DNA of 64,000 nt from Holtermannia corniformis (lineage: Eukaryota; Basidiomycota; Tremellomycetes; Holtermanniales): the NCBI GenBank assembly GCA_001599935.1, contig BCIJ01000029.1, forward strand, positions 135,331 to 199,330, in the 5' to 3' direction. The notes under the pieces are model-generated. The model made no database searches. It was not told the DNA's origin and worked only from the letters and a program-made list of their open reading frames with translations. Numbering within the stretch: position 1 is the first letter of the stretch; each line of letters begins with the position of its first letter. A program made the position numbers and the translations under genes. Below are positions 23,370 to 34,507 of this stretch, piece after piece.

Positions 23370-23649
23370 TGTCTTCTTCTTGATGGTACGTTGGCTGAGA
23401 TTGGTGGCGTTTGCAGCCTTTTCAAGCTGCAAAATTCATATCTCAACTAGAGGCGATGCTCTCGACGTGTCCCCAATGTTCGGTACGCGCGACGCGACGC
23501 GTGCAACCTGCAGTGCGCGGCGCTCAACAGGTACTCGGCATGAGCAAGAGTTCATAAACACAACGTCTTCACAGCATGTATCGTCTAGCATACCACAACC
23601 GAGAGCTAGGCATTCCGCTCGCTCTTGTTCCCGTCGTCAACGCCCTTGC

Positions 23650-23981
23650 TTAGACCTGGCCGTCGCCGCGTTGGCTGGCTGCTGTACTCGCTTTGCGATC
23701 CTTGTCGACGACGCAGGATGCGGCCGGCGTCGCTCGGGAATCCTCCCAAGCCATGTACAGCCCGAAGAAGATGCAAATGATGGGTCCAACGACCGACAGC
23801 ATCATCAGATACACCAAAGGAGATGGGTGCTGCTGGGCATGCTCAGCGGCGATTTCAAGTTTCTCAAAACCCACGCTAACATGACCGTAAACGGATGCTG
23901 CGGAACGCATCAGTCAAGCGCGCGTATCGGCACGGGGGCCTCACCCGGATCAATAGTAGTAGCGTCTGCTGCACTCTGCAT
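23650..23981 (-). CDS. Small single-pass membrane protein, unknown
   Basis: Two exons give about 95 residues. The first encodes MQSAADATTIDP from ATG 23981; after a 47-nt-type intron (GTGAGG...TTCCGCAG) the second gives ASVYGHVSVGFEKLEIAAEH, one hydrophobic helix (LMMLSVVGPIICIFFGLYMA) and a polar tail rich in Ser/Ala. No signal peptide is seen. The acceptor sequence TTCCGCAG and gene size echo the upstream small gene, but the proteins are not clearly similar. The family was not recognised. Confidence 0.5.
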
Positions 23982-24332
23982 TTTCTCTTTGTGTGGTGGT
24001 CGTCGTTGATAGCTGACATGTGCAGAAACTATTAATTGTCTTGGGGACCAACCGCGTTGAAACCGCGCTTGATTTTCTTGCATCACTGACCAGACGCGAA
24101 AAAGCGGGGCTTCGCCCAGATGCAGCCAGGATTCGAAAGCAGTACGCGACACGCATCGCACCGACGCGTTGAGTGTGTACGTTCTTTCTCAGCTCGCGCC
24201 CGCAATCGGATCGACAGGCCGGAGCGGTCGGTACAAACTGACATATTATCAGTTTCTCTGCGCGCCACGGCTTTCACATTTCTCGCCTGCGTCCTCACAA
24301 ACACTGCCACGCCTTCAAAGCGCACAGAAATC

Positions 24333-24491
24333 TCAAGCCCCGGTACCGCCCTTGCCACTTGCCGTCTCCTCACTGTCATCGCACTTCTCCGCTTTACCTG
24401 CACCTTCCTCTTCCTCTTCGTCGTCAATGCACGCAATAGCCAACGCTACAGCGCCGACAGCAACGACGGCGAGAGCGGACAGGCCGATCAT
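24333..24491 (-). CDS. Possible small membrane ORF with acidic tail
   Basis: A 52-codon frame starts MIGLSALAVVAVGAVALAIA and continues into an acidic tail (CIDDEEEEEGAGKAEKCDDS) ending TGTGA-type stop at 24333-24335. A hydrophobic helix followed by a Glu-rich tail is unlike random sequence in this GC-rich DNA. It may be the last exon of a longer gene. No start context or intron supports it strongly. Confidence 0.25.
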   Translation of the reverse strand: MIGLSALAVVAVGAVALAIACIDDEEEEEGAGKAEKCDDSEETASGKGGTGA

Positions 24492-24746
24492 GATGATCAG
24501 ACCCTTTCCGGAGCTTTCTCGGCGTCCGCCTGCGCAGCGGAGTCACGGCTGGGGTCTGCAGGTGGACTGTGGGCGGTAGCGGTCTCGTCGTGGCTATCAC
24601 GCCCGACAGCTAGCGTTGATCAGTAGTCGTGCCGTGCGATTATTAACACGACACGTCCGAGGCTAACCGCGTACACATAGACAATGACAGTATACATGCA
24701 ACGTAACCTATGTACTCTCCTTGATCCAACCCCCCGCCGCCACAGC

Positions 24747-27236
24747 TTAGCGCGTCTTGATGATACCCGCGTTGATCAACTTTTGAACCTTTGCCGCAAT
24801 CTGCCGTAAGCATGTCAGCGTGCGTCTCAGGCGTTTCCAGGATCGCGCACCTCTGGGTTCTTCATGTGGTCCCGGAGCGCGCGCGGGTCCTGCTGGGAAT
24901 CGGCGAGGATCTGGCGCATGACGGGGTCGTTCATGATGTTCTACGACGGTCCGTCAGCGCCACTCCACCACCAGCGCAGACTACTGACCGCGACGTCAGG
25001 GTCACGCATCGCGCGCGCATACGTCTGTTCATCCGATTCGCCCGATCGCTGCGCTTGAATCTCCATCATGCATTTCTGCATCTGACCCTCGATCTCGCGC
25101 GTGTGCTGTGTCCCACGTCAGTCTTCAGCCACGATGCGCGACTCCGACTCACGGCCTTGTCGACATCCTTGTCGGTCGCGAGCTGGCACGTTCCGAGAGC
25201 CTTTGTGTACTCGCGCATGCCGTACTCGACGAGCGACTTGCGGATGTAGGCCTTGATGAACGCTGGGTCGATCCTGATGGCCTCTTCGGCGTCCTTGAGG
25301 GCCTCGGGGAGGGCCGCGAGCTTGGTGTAGGCCGCGGCACGGTTGTTGTATGCCTTGGGGTCGGTTCTGCGCCCGGAATCGTCAGTTGGCTCAACAGCGT
25401 GCCAGACGCGACCCACGGCAAGCGCTTGATCGCTTCGGTGTAAGACTTGACAGCACCCGCAAAGTCACCCGCCTGTCCACCGCATCAGTCGGTGCTCAGC
25501 GTCCCGCGGCCCCACACCCACCTTGAAAAGCGCATTCCCCTCCTCGCGCGCCGTCTCGGCCAACGTAGGGTCGATATACGCCTGCTTGTCCGCCTCGGCC
25601 TTTGCCTTTTCAGCCTCGCGAAGCTTGGTCAGGATGTCGGGCGTGCGGTGCTCGGTTAGGGATTTCGAGTAAAAGTTGATGGCTTGCGCGAGGTCGCCGA
25701 GCTTGGCGTGCGCTGTGCCGATCCGGCCGAATGCCCTGCGGGTATCAGCGAGGTCGTGGTTCGAGGGTGACATGGGCTGAAGGCCGGTACAGACCCGACC
25801 GACCATCTCTCAGCCACAGTCGGGGAGGCGATTGTTGCCCAGAGTCCACGCAAGTCGAGTCTAGCCGATTGCACCCCTCCACGTCACTACAAGCTGGCGT
25901 GTCTGACGCAGATGGTTGACACCGGCGTGCAAGGTCGACGGCTTCGCAGCCGCAGACAAGACAACAAGCCAGACAGCCAAACAGCCGTGCGTCCATCGAA
26001 AGTTCAACTCAGTCGCACACACTCACTTTGCGATAATCTTGTAATCGGCCCTCAAGTCGCGACCCTGCTCGACCGCCTTTTCACACGTCTCGATACACTT
26101 TGTGTACTCGGCCTGTTCAAAGTAGACGGCTGTGCAGTCGCGTCTCAGCTCTGCGTTTCGAACCTGAGCAAAGGGACTGACCGGCCAGGTTGGTCAGATA
26201 CGTCACGTCCTTGGGATACGTCTCCCAGGCCTGTTGATAGTGCGCGATGGCGTCGTCAAACTGGCGCGCCTTGTATGAGGCGTTACCCTTTGCTTTGGCT
26301 TCATCGGCTGATTTCTTGGCTTGGGCATCGGGGTCTTCTGCGGCTGGTTCGGGCGCGGGTGCGGGCGTCGGGATCGGCTTGGAGCTAGAAGCCTTTGGTG
26401 GCTGTGATTCCAAACCTGGCATCTCGTCGCCTTCACCCTCGTGCTGGGCCTTGTAGCCCGGCGGCATCTCGTTGGACCCCTCGGGACGCTCAAAAGCCTC
26501 CTAGATCCACATCAGCCTCGACCCGACCCGGCTTTACCGCCATCGCGGCACACACCATGTCAATGCCCATGATCACGCCCAAAGCCGTCATCATCCTCGG
26601 ATCAGACATCAAGCTGCTCATATCGCTCTTGCCGCTCTGCAAGCTCTGGATCTTGCTGACAAAGCTCGGGTCCTTCATAAACTGCGACGTCTTGGGGTGC
26701 GCAGCGAGCCGGCCGAGCAAGTTTGGGTCGGAAAACATTCCTTCGAGCCCTGCGCCACCGCGGCCGAGGTCTGATGAATCCATAGCACGCTTGACTTCTT
26801 CGAGGCCGCGTTTGAGGATTGCGTTTTCGGGTTCGCGCTGAAGCCCGGATTCACTGTGCGTGTGAGCGTTGACGATGATGCTATCAATAGCAAACCACTG
26901 ACTAGGCCATCACGGCGTCTTCATACCGCTTCAAGCCATGCAGAGCGGCCCCCTTGCGCGCATAACCCTTTGTGAACGCGGCGTCAATCTCGATCGCGCG
27001 CTCGGCGTCGTCCAGAGCGCCCGTGTAGTCCCTTGCGCCCGTCTTGGCGGCACTCCGGTTCGAGTACAGGACAGCGTTAGAGCCGTCGAGTGCGATTGCC
27101 TGCGTGTAGAGGTCGGTCGCTTTTGGGAAATCTTTGGCTGAGAACGCCGTGTTGGCCTGAGCCTTGAGAGCTGCTGCCTGTGATTGGGTTATTCGAGTGG
27201 TAATAGATTGGCGCTGGGTGTGCTTACGTCTGCCAT
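24747..27236 (-). CDS. STI1: Hsp70/Hsp90 co-chaperone Sti1/Hop
   Basis: Cytosolic adaptor that links Hsp70 and Hsp90 and hands clients between them. The ATG at 27236 gives only MAD before the first intron; exon 2 continues [20 protein letters not shown]. The canonical order is seen: TPR1 with [13 protein letters not shown] and [18 protein letters not shown]1 with [20 protein letters not shown]; a Pro-rich linker; TPR2A with [23 protein letters not shown]2B with [23 protein letters not shown] and [13 protein letters not shown]; and DP2 with [27 protein letters not shown] and [14 protein letters not shown] at the end. The TPR clamp Asn and Lys/Arg residues for EEVD binding are present. Stop TAA 24747-24749. 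Yeast Sti1 has the same architecture. Confidence 0.95.
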
Positions 27237-27509
27237 TGTGCGTCGGTGACTGAGAAGAGGTTGACTGATCTCGAGTGGGATCCGGCTTGGATGATTCTAG
27301 ACAGCGCACCACGTGGCGGTACCGTTCGATAGGGGTTGATGCGTCACTGCCACGTCATTCTCCACATATGCCACGTTGACCACGTGGCATTACGTCATTA
27401 CCCCGTTTCGCTCGTTCAACGTGTCACCCGTCACTGCTCACTCAATCCCCCTCTCACCCCGTGTCACCTCAGTTTACACAGCATCGCGTCCCAAAAAGCA
27501 TCATACAAC

Positions 27510-28564
27510 ATGGATCAGCTCATCAACTTTGCAAAGCAGGCCATGGGTCAGTCCACTATAGTCTCTGGCACCGCACAGTCCCCGAGCCTGACCACCCCTC
27601 AGAGAACAAGCACGAGGGCAACAATGACGACGGGCTGTACTCTGGCCCGGGCGGTGTTCAGGCTCAGCAGCAGCAGCAGCAGGATTCGTACGAGCACCTG
27701 CAGCAGCAGCAGGCGTCTGCGCCTAGTGCCCAGCAGGGCGGATTCGGCCAGGCGCAGGGCCAGGGCCAAAACTACGGTCAGAACCAAGGCTACGGCCAGG
27801 ACCAAGGGGGTCAGAGCTTTGGCCAGGGAGGCAACTTTGGTCAAGGCGGCGAACAGTACAACCGCCCTCACGGCAGCGGTGGCGCGTACGACCAGAGCGT
27901 GCAGCAGTCTGGTCCCCAGTGTGTGTAGTACTCTGTGCTTCCGTGGCTCACAATATTGACCGAGCCGCACAGTGAACCACTCTGCGACCATCAACGCCGC
28001 ACAGACGGCGGGCTCGTCCGGCGACTCGGACCTGTTCAGCACGGCGCTCGGCTTCATCCAGGGGCTCAACAAAAAGGACGCAGACGACCTGGACGAAGAC
28101 GACGTCAAGCGCAAGCACGACCAAGCGTACTCTGGCAACGCCGCGGGCCTCTCTGCTTCCGGCCTCGGTGCCGCCGCTGCCTTGCAGGCGTTCAAAAAGT
28201 TTACGAGCGGCGACGGCGACGCTCAAAAGGTTGAAAAGCAGGCTGGCGGCGACATGATGAGCAAGCTCGTTGGCTTGGCCATGGGCGAGGCTGGTAGCGT
28301 CCGTTAGCGGCCTTACGTCAAACACGACTGACGGCCGCAGCTGTTTGACAAGTCGGGCGGTGCCGCATCAGGTGACAAGCAGGATGCCGTTTCGTCTGCC
28401 GCACAGACCATCATGAAGCTCTTGATCAAGAACCAAGCTTCGGCCATGATTGGCGGTGGGAACAGTGGCGGTCTCGGCGGCCTCATGTCGATGGTCTGTC
28501 TGGTCTCTCTGGGGGTTTGCACCGGGGCTGATGCGGTGCTGTGCAGGCCAGCAAGTTTATGTAG
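27510..28564 (+). CDS. DUF7721 / beta-flanking-protein-like
   Basis: Protein of the fungal DUF7721 type, often annotated as beta-flanking protein; its biochemical role is unknown. Exon 1 (27510-27546) encodes MDQLINFAKQAM; after a short intron comes a Gln/Gly-rich low-complexity stretch (GQGQNYGQNQGYGQ). The conserved domain follows: INAAQTAGSSGDSDLFSTAL, LDEDDVKRKHDQAYSGNAAG, LSASGLGAAAALQAFKKFT, then LFDKSGGAASGDKQDAVSSA and a Gly-rich end GGLGGLMSM, with the terminal ASKFM supplied by the last exon (stop 28562-28564). The third intron uses a GTCCGT donor, chosen because it alone keeps the LFDKSGG frame. No signal peptide or helix is present. Confidence 0.8.
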
Positions 28565-28852
28565 AATCAGCACCGAGTCTGCAGTCTGCAGCGAGACACG
28601 AGCTACGAGTTATGAGAATGGCCAGAAACGAAGTGATGTGAAGCCACGTTGACCCGACGCCTCGCGCCACCTGCGCACCAACGCGTAAAGTAGCTCGTAC
28701 CACTCGACGTCTTGGTCTTGGAGTGTTCTTATAGAGACGTCAGCTACAATCTCTCGACTCGCTCTTAGATCAGTCGTGTAAGCACAGGAAAGGACGCTAA
28801 AAACGCAACACACGACACGAAAGGAGGCAACTCGCCGTCAAGCTACGAAGCC

Positions 28853-30511
28853 ATGTCATCGATGAACAATCGCCAAGCCAGGATCCTCGAGGACGTGATC
28901 AGGGCGCCTGGGAACGGTGCGTGCAATCCAGCTCGCTAACAGCGGCTCCTGTGACTGACACTGTCCTAGACAACTGTGCAGACTGTCATGCTCCCGCACC
29001 GCGATGGGCTAGTGTCAACCTCGGTACGTCGCTCTGCTCTACTGTCCACAACCTACAGGAGAGGAGCTGATTCACACAGGCGTCTTTCTATGCGTCCAAT
29101 GTGCGAGGTGGGTCCGAGCCCGAGTCGGAGCCAGAGGTCTGTGCTGATGCCGATCCGGCAGTGTACATCGCAAGATGGGCACGCACAAGTCGAGGGTGTG
29201 AGTCTTTGCTTTGTGTGTTCGTCGACTTGGACTGACGGCGGGACAGGAAGAGCGTGACGTTAGAGTGAGTTGGGGCGGTAGTCTGCAGCCAGTGCTGAGG
29301 TCCATCACAGCACTTGGACACGAGAGCAGGTCGATGTACGTCCACACTCATCTCGGCAGCAGCTGACGCCGCTTGCACAGATGATGCGATCAATCGGGAA
29401 CACGGCCGCCAACGCCGTCTGGAACCCAAACGAGCGTCTCCACCCGCCACCGACCAACACGGGCGACGTCGAGCGCGATTCCGAGCTCGAGCGATACATT
29501 CGCAAGAAATACGAGTCGGGTGCGTTCCGTGCAGACCGGACCAATCTGCCTCCCCGCCCGCCTTCGACATCCACATCAGGTCGGGCAAGCACCAACCCGG
29601 AACTACGGGATATCATCACCTCGCGCCCAAAGACGACACCGTTGCCCGAGCTCCCGGCGGCAGAGCTTGCACCAGCGCCGAAACCGTACTTTGGTGCTGG
29701 AGGCCGCGCGTCGGCTGCGCCGAGAAGTCGACCGACGCCAGCGGGCGCTCAGGCCCGGGCGGCATCGACTTCGGTTTTGGGCACGACGCCGTCGGCGGAT
29801 CTCGTCCAGTTTGCGCAGGCTAGTACTTCGACGCTGCCGCTGCAGATGGCGCCTCGGCAGCAGGCTGTGGCTGGGTACGGGATGGGATCGCCCCAGGGCA
29901 GTAACCCTTTCCCGGGGTATCAGCCGCTCCAGGCGCAAGCGCAACACCCATTCCAACCTACGCCATCACAATCACCGTTCCAGCAACCGCAGCCGGCTTT
30001 CCAGGCGACATCATCGCACTCTCCATTCCAACAGTCGCAGCCGACATTTCAACTGGCTGCTCAACCCCAACCCCTCACACCTTTCCAACCGTCCCCATCG
30101 CCCGCGCAAACGCCTTTTCAGCCGCAACTGCAACAGAACCAGACATCCTTTCCGCAAACGCAGACACAACATCCTTTCCAGGTGCAGCAGCAGCAGCAGC
30201 AGGCCGCTCACCCCTTCTTGTCGAGTTTGACCTCGCAGAACATGCCTCAACAGGTGCAGGTTGGCTACGGCAGCTTTACGGGCCAATACCAGCAGCAGCA
30301 GCCGCAACCAGCGTCTGGGAGCTACTTTGGCGGCGCACTGTTCGATACCGTCGCTGCCTTACCGCAACAGCCACAGCCTTATCAACCGCCACAACAGGCG
30401 TACCAGCAATCACCGCAGCCACCGCAACAGCAGATGTATCAGCCTCCGAGCAGCATGGCGACCAACTTTGCACAGGGCATGATGCCTCCTGGCCGGCAGT
30501 GGGGAGCATAG
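28853..30511 (+). CDS. ArfGAP domain protein (SMAP/Age2-like)
   Basis: GTPase-activating protein for Arf small GTPases, acting in vesicle traffic at Golgi or endosomes. The N-terminal domain is built from seven small exons: MSSMNNRQARILEDVI, then NCADCHAPAPRWASVNLG, GVFLCVQCA, SVHRKMGTHKSRV, KSVTLD, TWTREQ and MMRSIGNTAANAVWNP. The zinc finger C-x2-C-x16-C-x2-C and the catalytic arginine in HRKMGTHKSRVKS are all there. About 350 residues of Gln/Pro-rich sequence follow, with repeated PFQ motifs and one NPF (GSNPFPGY), a possible EH-domain ligand. It ends PPGRQWGA. The start ATG at 28853 is supported by conserved residues straight after it. One junction (VHRKMGTHKSRV to KSV) uses GT|GTGAGT. 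Confidence 0.92.
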
Positions 30512-30628
30512 ACGTTGTAGCAGTAGACACGATGGGATCCGGTTACACGTGATCTCGCTTCTCGAAACGATCATGCAGTTGCTGTCGACTTTGTGCGGGT
30601 GTGGATCGTGGACACTGCGATCATCACC

Positions 30629-32349
30629 ATGGACGCCTCGCACCCGCTGTTCAACTTTATGCCTGGAGTTGAGGGCGATGAGCATGTCAATGCCGCGTCG
30701 GCCGCGGCACTCAAGCAGGGCGAGCTCATGCTGCACGAGGTCGGTGCTTGATCGCTCAAGTCGACCTGGCATCTGCTGATCAGAATGTACAGGGCCGATT
30801 CGAGGAGGCCGCAAAGAAGATTACAGAGGCCATCGCGGCCGACCCGGACAATCTGTGTGTCCAGCAGGCCCATGCACACGATCAGACTGGGGCTCATGCC
30901 GTGCAGCGACGCAATGATCATGCTTGCTAACATCTTGGGCGATGACTATTCTGCTTGCATGGAGGTGAGCGTGCGAGCTTGCTTCGGGCACGCTCCGAGG
31001 CTGATAGCATTCGTCTTTAGGTCTTGACAGAGGCGGAGAAGCGAGGGCGCGTGCTTATGAAGAGGCTGTATGGCGAGGTACGTTGAGCCTTTACGGAGCC
31101 GAGCTGGGCTTGAGACGATTGCAGGACTGCTTTGAGGATGGAAGTGCCAACATTGGCAAGTTTTGGGGTCTGGTCGACTCACGGCCATGTGGGTATCGAA
31201 GGAGCCGAGGGCCATGCTGATACTCGGCTAGACATGCGGGTACGAGTCGCCTTGACAGAGATGGCGTGCCGGTTCCACAAGTACAACCTGGCTTGGTGAG
31301 TGAGCTTCAACCTGGTGGACAGCATCTGATGTCGCAGCTCAACCGCCATCGAGTCGTTGCGGCTCTGCACCTCGTGAGCCTGATTGCTGCAGCCAAGCCC
31401 ATCGACTGACGCTCGGCAGCGACAACCTCGGTGTACGAGAAGCTCTACCCGCGTACCTGTGTCACGCCAAACGCTACCTCGAGTGCCTCCGGTACTGCAT
31501 CTACTACCTGACCGAAGACCAAGACGGACGAGGACCGGCCCAAGGCTCGGCGTACCAGCTGATCCCAGATAACCAAGTGGATCCAGCGATGCGGAAACCT
31601 GCGTCGGTAGAGCACAAGAAGAAGATTCTCGCGCTCAGCTACTTTGGCGCACCCCAGGCTTACTCGGCGGCCGTGGCCAGTTTCCGGCTGTATGGCGACT
31701 GCGAATTGGCACGTGTGATGTTGCGGACGTGGGTGGTAACGGAGGGTAGACGTTGACTTGAGAGACTGACTGAAGCAGAGGGGCTCGGCTGAACAAGCAT
31801 GTGCTGATCAAGATTTTGGCAAAGGCGCCAATACCCAGTGCGTCTTGTGCAACACGGGGTGATCGCTGACCGATCCAGCCGATTACAACCACCTACCGGC
31901 TGAAATTGATAGCCCAGAGATGGGTCAGTGGCCTTGTCAAGACCGACTGCGGTTGACAATCTGCAGCGCAGGATTACCTTCATATAGCGCAATCTCAGTG
32001 GGAGGCGCCAGACATCTGGGCCGTCAGTGTCAATACTACCTGATGCCGCATACTGACCGTCCAGTGGGCCAACGCGGACAAGGAGGCCAAGTCGCGGACA
32101 TTGAATACCTGTGCTCGGCCCGGCTGTGGCAAAACCGAGGTGCGCCTTGGGACCCAACGCCTAGAAACGTGCTCACTTTTGATGCAGACGACAGTCGCCG
32201 ACTACAAACGGTGCTCTGCGTGCAAGTCTGTTGTCTACTGCAGCCCAGCGTGCCAAGCCAAGCACTGGACGTTGCAACCGGACGACCACAAAACAACGTG
32301 CAAGCGGATCCGGCAGCGGATGGCCGCCATGCCCCCTTTTATGGGCTGA
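30629..32349 (+). CDS. TPR and MYND zinc-finger protein
   Basis: Predicted protein-interaction factor of unknown pathway with a C-terminal MYND finger. The start ATG (30629, in CACCATGG) begins MDASHPLFNFMPGVEGDEHV. The next exon, GRFEEAAKKITEAIAADPDN, looks like a TPR helix pair. Later exons give LGLMPCSDAMIMLANILGDD, VALTEMACRFHKYNLACSTA, LPAYLCHAKRYLECLRYCIY and a long middle region. The MYND motif at the end has all ligands: C-x4-C-GKTEV...RC-x2-C-KSVVYC-x3-C-QAKH-x8-H-KTTC. Without a SET domain it is not a methyltransferase. The frame between 30855 and 30885 breaks unless a 31-nt intron or a one-base error is allowed. The stop is TGA 32347-32349. Confidence 0.72.
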
Positions 32350-32693
32350 TCGGGGACCGAGTCCTGAAGGCTGTGACTACAAGGTTCAATACGCTGCGTA
32401 TGCAACCCGTACCACGGCGCCAGAGTGCAGACAAAGAAGACGCGAGTGCAGGCAGGGATCGTCACCGCGCCCTGATCCTCACCACTGTAAATTTGCCTCC
32501 GCGCTCGTCGCCAAATTCATTTCCTGACATCTTTTTCCACCGGCAGTTGATCAAAAGTGCAGACGGGACGGCAGGTCAGGACAGTGGTGCGCTCGCAGCT
32601 GTCAAATCACCAGCCACTCTACTCGACAGCCTAGACTCCTGATCTCAAAAGGCTAGCATCGGGACCCAGCGGTCCCCTCGCAACCCGCCAACA
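32350..32693. other. Intergenic region upstream of SAMDC
   Basis: These 344 bases lie between tandem plus-strand genes. Part of it stays open in another frame but has no domain and is taken as 3' UTR plus promoter. Fungal SAMDC genes often carry regulatory leaders, but no small upstream ORF of note was identified here. Confidence 0.4.
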
Positions 32694-34187
32694 ATGTCGA
32701 GCTCTGCCCTTGCCCAGGTTTCCTCGCCGCCCGTCTCACCCGCGCTCTCGTCCCTCGGGTGCCCATTCGAAGGTCCGGAAAAGCTGCTCGAGATTTGGTT
32801 TGCTCCGTCGCCAGACGAGCTGCCTGTCACCGGGGCTGAACCGCACGGCGCAAATTTGAGGTTCCGCCCGGCAAAGGGCAAGGGCCGTGAGGACGAGTGG
32901 ACGGGCTTGCGCCGGGTCGGGCGCGAGGTCTGGGAGGAGATGCTTGACACGGTAAAGTGCAAGGTGTTGAGCTACGTCGAGGGCGCCGACCTGGACGCAT
33001 ACCTGCTCAGGCGAGTGGCTTGGCACGGCTTGTGAGATGGGCTGACTGTCAACAGCGAGTCGTCCATGTTTGTTGCGCCGCACTTGATCATTCTCAAGAC
33101 TTGCGGGACGACTTTAAACCTGCTCGGGCTGCGGCGCATCATCGAGATTGCACGCGAGTACTGCGGGTTCCGCAACGTCTGGCGGTCAGTGATCGCCATG
33201 ACACGGATCCTAGCTGATGCACGCAGATGCTTCTACTCGCGCAAGTCCTTCTTCTTCCCCGAGCGCCAGATTGGACCGCACCGAGGTTGGCAGGACGAGG
33301 TCGACTTCTTGGACGGCATCTTTGGTTGGTCGTGTGAGAGCATGGGCATCAAGCTGACCAGTACAGGCACCGCGGGCTCGGCATACACCGTGGGACCGAT
33401 GAACCGCGACCACTGGCTACTGTACCTCACCACGCCCAACACCGAGCCGTCTCTCCCTCCCATCTCATCCCTCCCCGTCCGCCTCTCCCGGCCGTCGATG
33501 CCTTCACCGCCATTGACGCCGGCAATGTCCCTCACTCTGCCGAGCCACCACCAGGACCAAACACTTGAAATCCTCATGACTCACCTCGAGGACGACGCCC
33601 GGGCACCCTTCTTCCACCCTTCGGCTCAAGGCCGTACCGGGCACGAGCTCGGCAAGGCGCTTTCAGCAGAGATTGGACTCGACGCCTTGTTCCCGCAGAG
33701 CGAGACTACGCTCGACTCGTTTGGCTTTGAGCCATGCGGTTACTCTGCAAACGCCGTCGTCGGGACCGGTTCGCCCTTGACCCGCGTAAACGGGCGCGAC
33801 GACGACCTCGGCGGCGGCTACTTTACCGTCCACGTCACACCCGAGGAAGGCTGGTCATTCGCCTCGTTCGAATCCAACGTGCCCCTCCCGCGCGCAGGTC
33901 AGCCGAGCTCGCGACCAGACCTACAAACCCTCATCCGTAAAGTCGTCTCCATCTTCCGTCCCAACCGCCTCTCCATCACCCTCTTCGTCTCGTCCCCGCA
34001 CGAGTCCTCACCCGAGGTACAAGCAGTCTCATGGTCTGCGATCGCGTCCGACCTCCTCGGTAAAGACTTTGTACGCAAGGACCGGATCGGGTACGAGTTT
34101 GAAGGCTACGATTTCATCTTTGGCTGCTTTGAGCGCCGCGGGTGGCAGGGGCCCGTCGGCCCGCTGCAGGACACTTTGAAGATCTAG
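32694..34187 (+). CDS. SPE2: S-adenosylmethionine decarboxylase proenzyme
   Basis: Pyruvoyl-dependent decarboxylase that makes decarboxylated SAM, the aminopropyl donor for spermidine. Exons 32694-33010, 33056-33184, 33227-33324 and 33367-34187 give 454 residues. The self-cleavage site is LLSESSMFV, where the chain breaks between Glu and Ser and the Ser becomes the pyruvoyl group. The catalytic Cys lies in LKTCGTTLNLLGL, and FYSRKSFFFPERQ and TVGPMNRDHW are family blocks. Near the C-terminus come YFTVHVTPEEGWSFASFE and KDRIGYEFEGYDF. The first intron begins GC rather than GT (33011-33055) and sits inside the cleavage motif. Polyamine control of such genes usually acts on translation or turnover; no leader ORF was seen. 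Confidence 0.96.
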
Positions 34188-34406
34188 TGCGCGTAGATGT
34201 AATGTATAACCTATGGCAAACGTGTTGCGACTTGCCGGCTGAAGCTAACGAAACCAGAGCCAGTGGGCGTGGATCATCGCAATGTCACATGGTGTAGCGA
34301 CTCATTCGACGCAGACCAGTAGGCGGGGCTGGTTAGGATGTGGCACCCGCAAGGCGAAAAGTGACAAGCTGAGATTATGATTGCATTCAATTAAGAATAA
34401 TATAGC

Positions 34407-34489
34407 GCGAAATTGGCGCAATGGTAGCGCGTCAGACTTCGACGTCTGCGTCTATCTGAAGGCTGCGCGTTCGAGTCGCGTATTTCGTT
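34407..34489 (+). tRNA. tRNA-Arg(UCG): tRNA-Arg (anticodon TCG) with an 11-nt intron
   Basis: A full cloverleaf can be drawn. Acceptor GCGAAAT (34407-34413) pairs with ATTTCGT (34482-34488), the first pair being G-U. The D stem is GCGC/GCGC, and the anticodon stem TCAGA pairs with TCTGA. The loop CTTCGA-(intron)-A has anticodon TCG at 34439-34441. The intron is CGTCTGCGTCT (34443-34453), one base after the anticodon, the usual place. The variable loop has five bases and the T arm is GCGCG-TTCGAGT-CGCGT. The internal Pol III A box (TGGCGCAATGG) and B box (GTTCGAGTC) are intact. It reads CGA codons. Confidence 0.85.
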
Positions 34490-34490
34490 C

Positions 34491-34507
34491 TCTTTTTTTG
34501 CTTTTTT
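34491..34507 (+). terminator. RNA polymerase III oligo-T terminator
   Basis: Two runs of T, TTTTTTT then TTTTTT separated by GC, start just after the tRNA 3' end, as expected for Pol III termination. Confidence 0.85.

Noticed and set aside
31920..32642. 240-codon plus-strand open frame
   Set aside because: Overlaps the last exons of the MYND gene in another frame, while the MYND cysteine pattern fixes the true frame.
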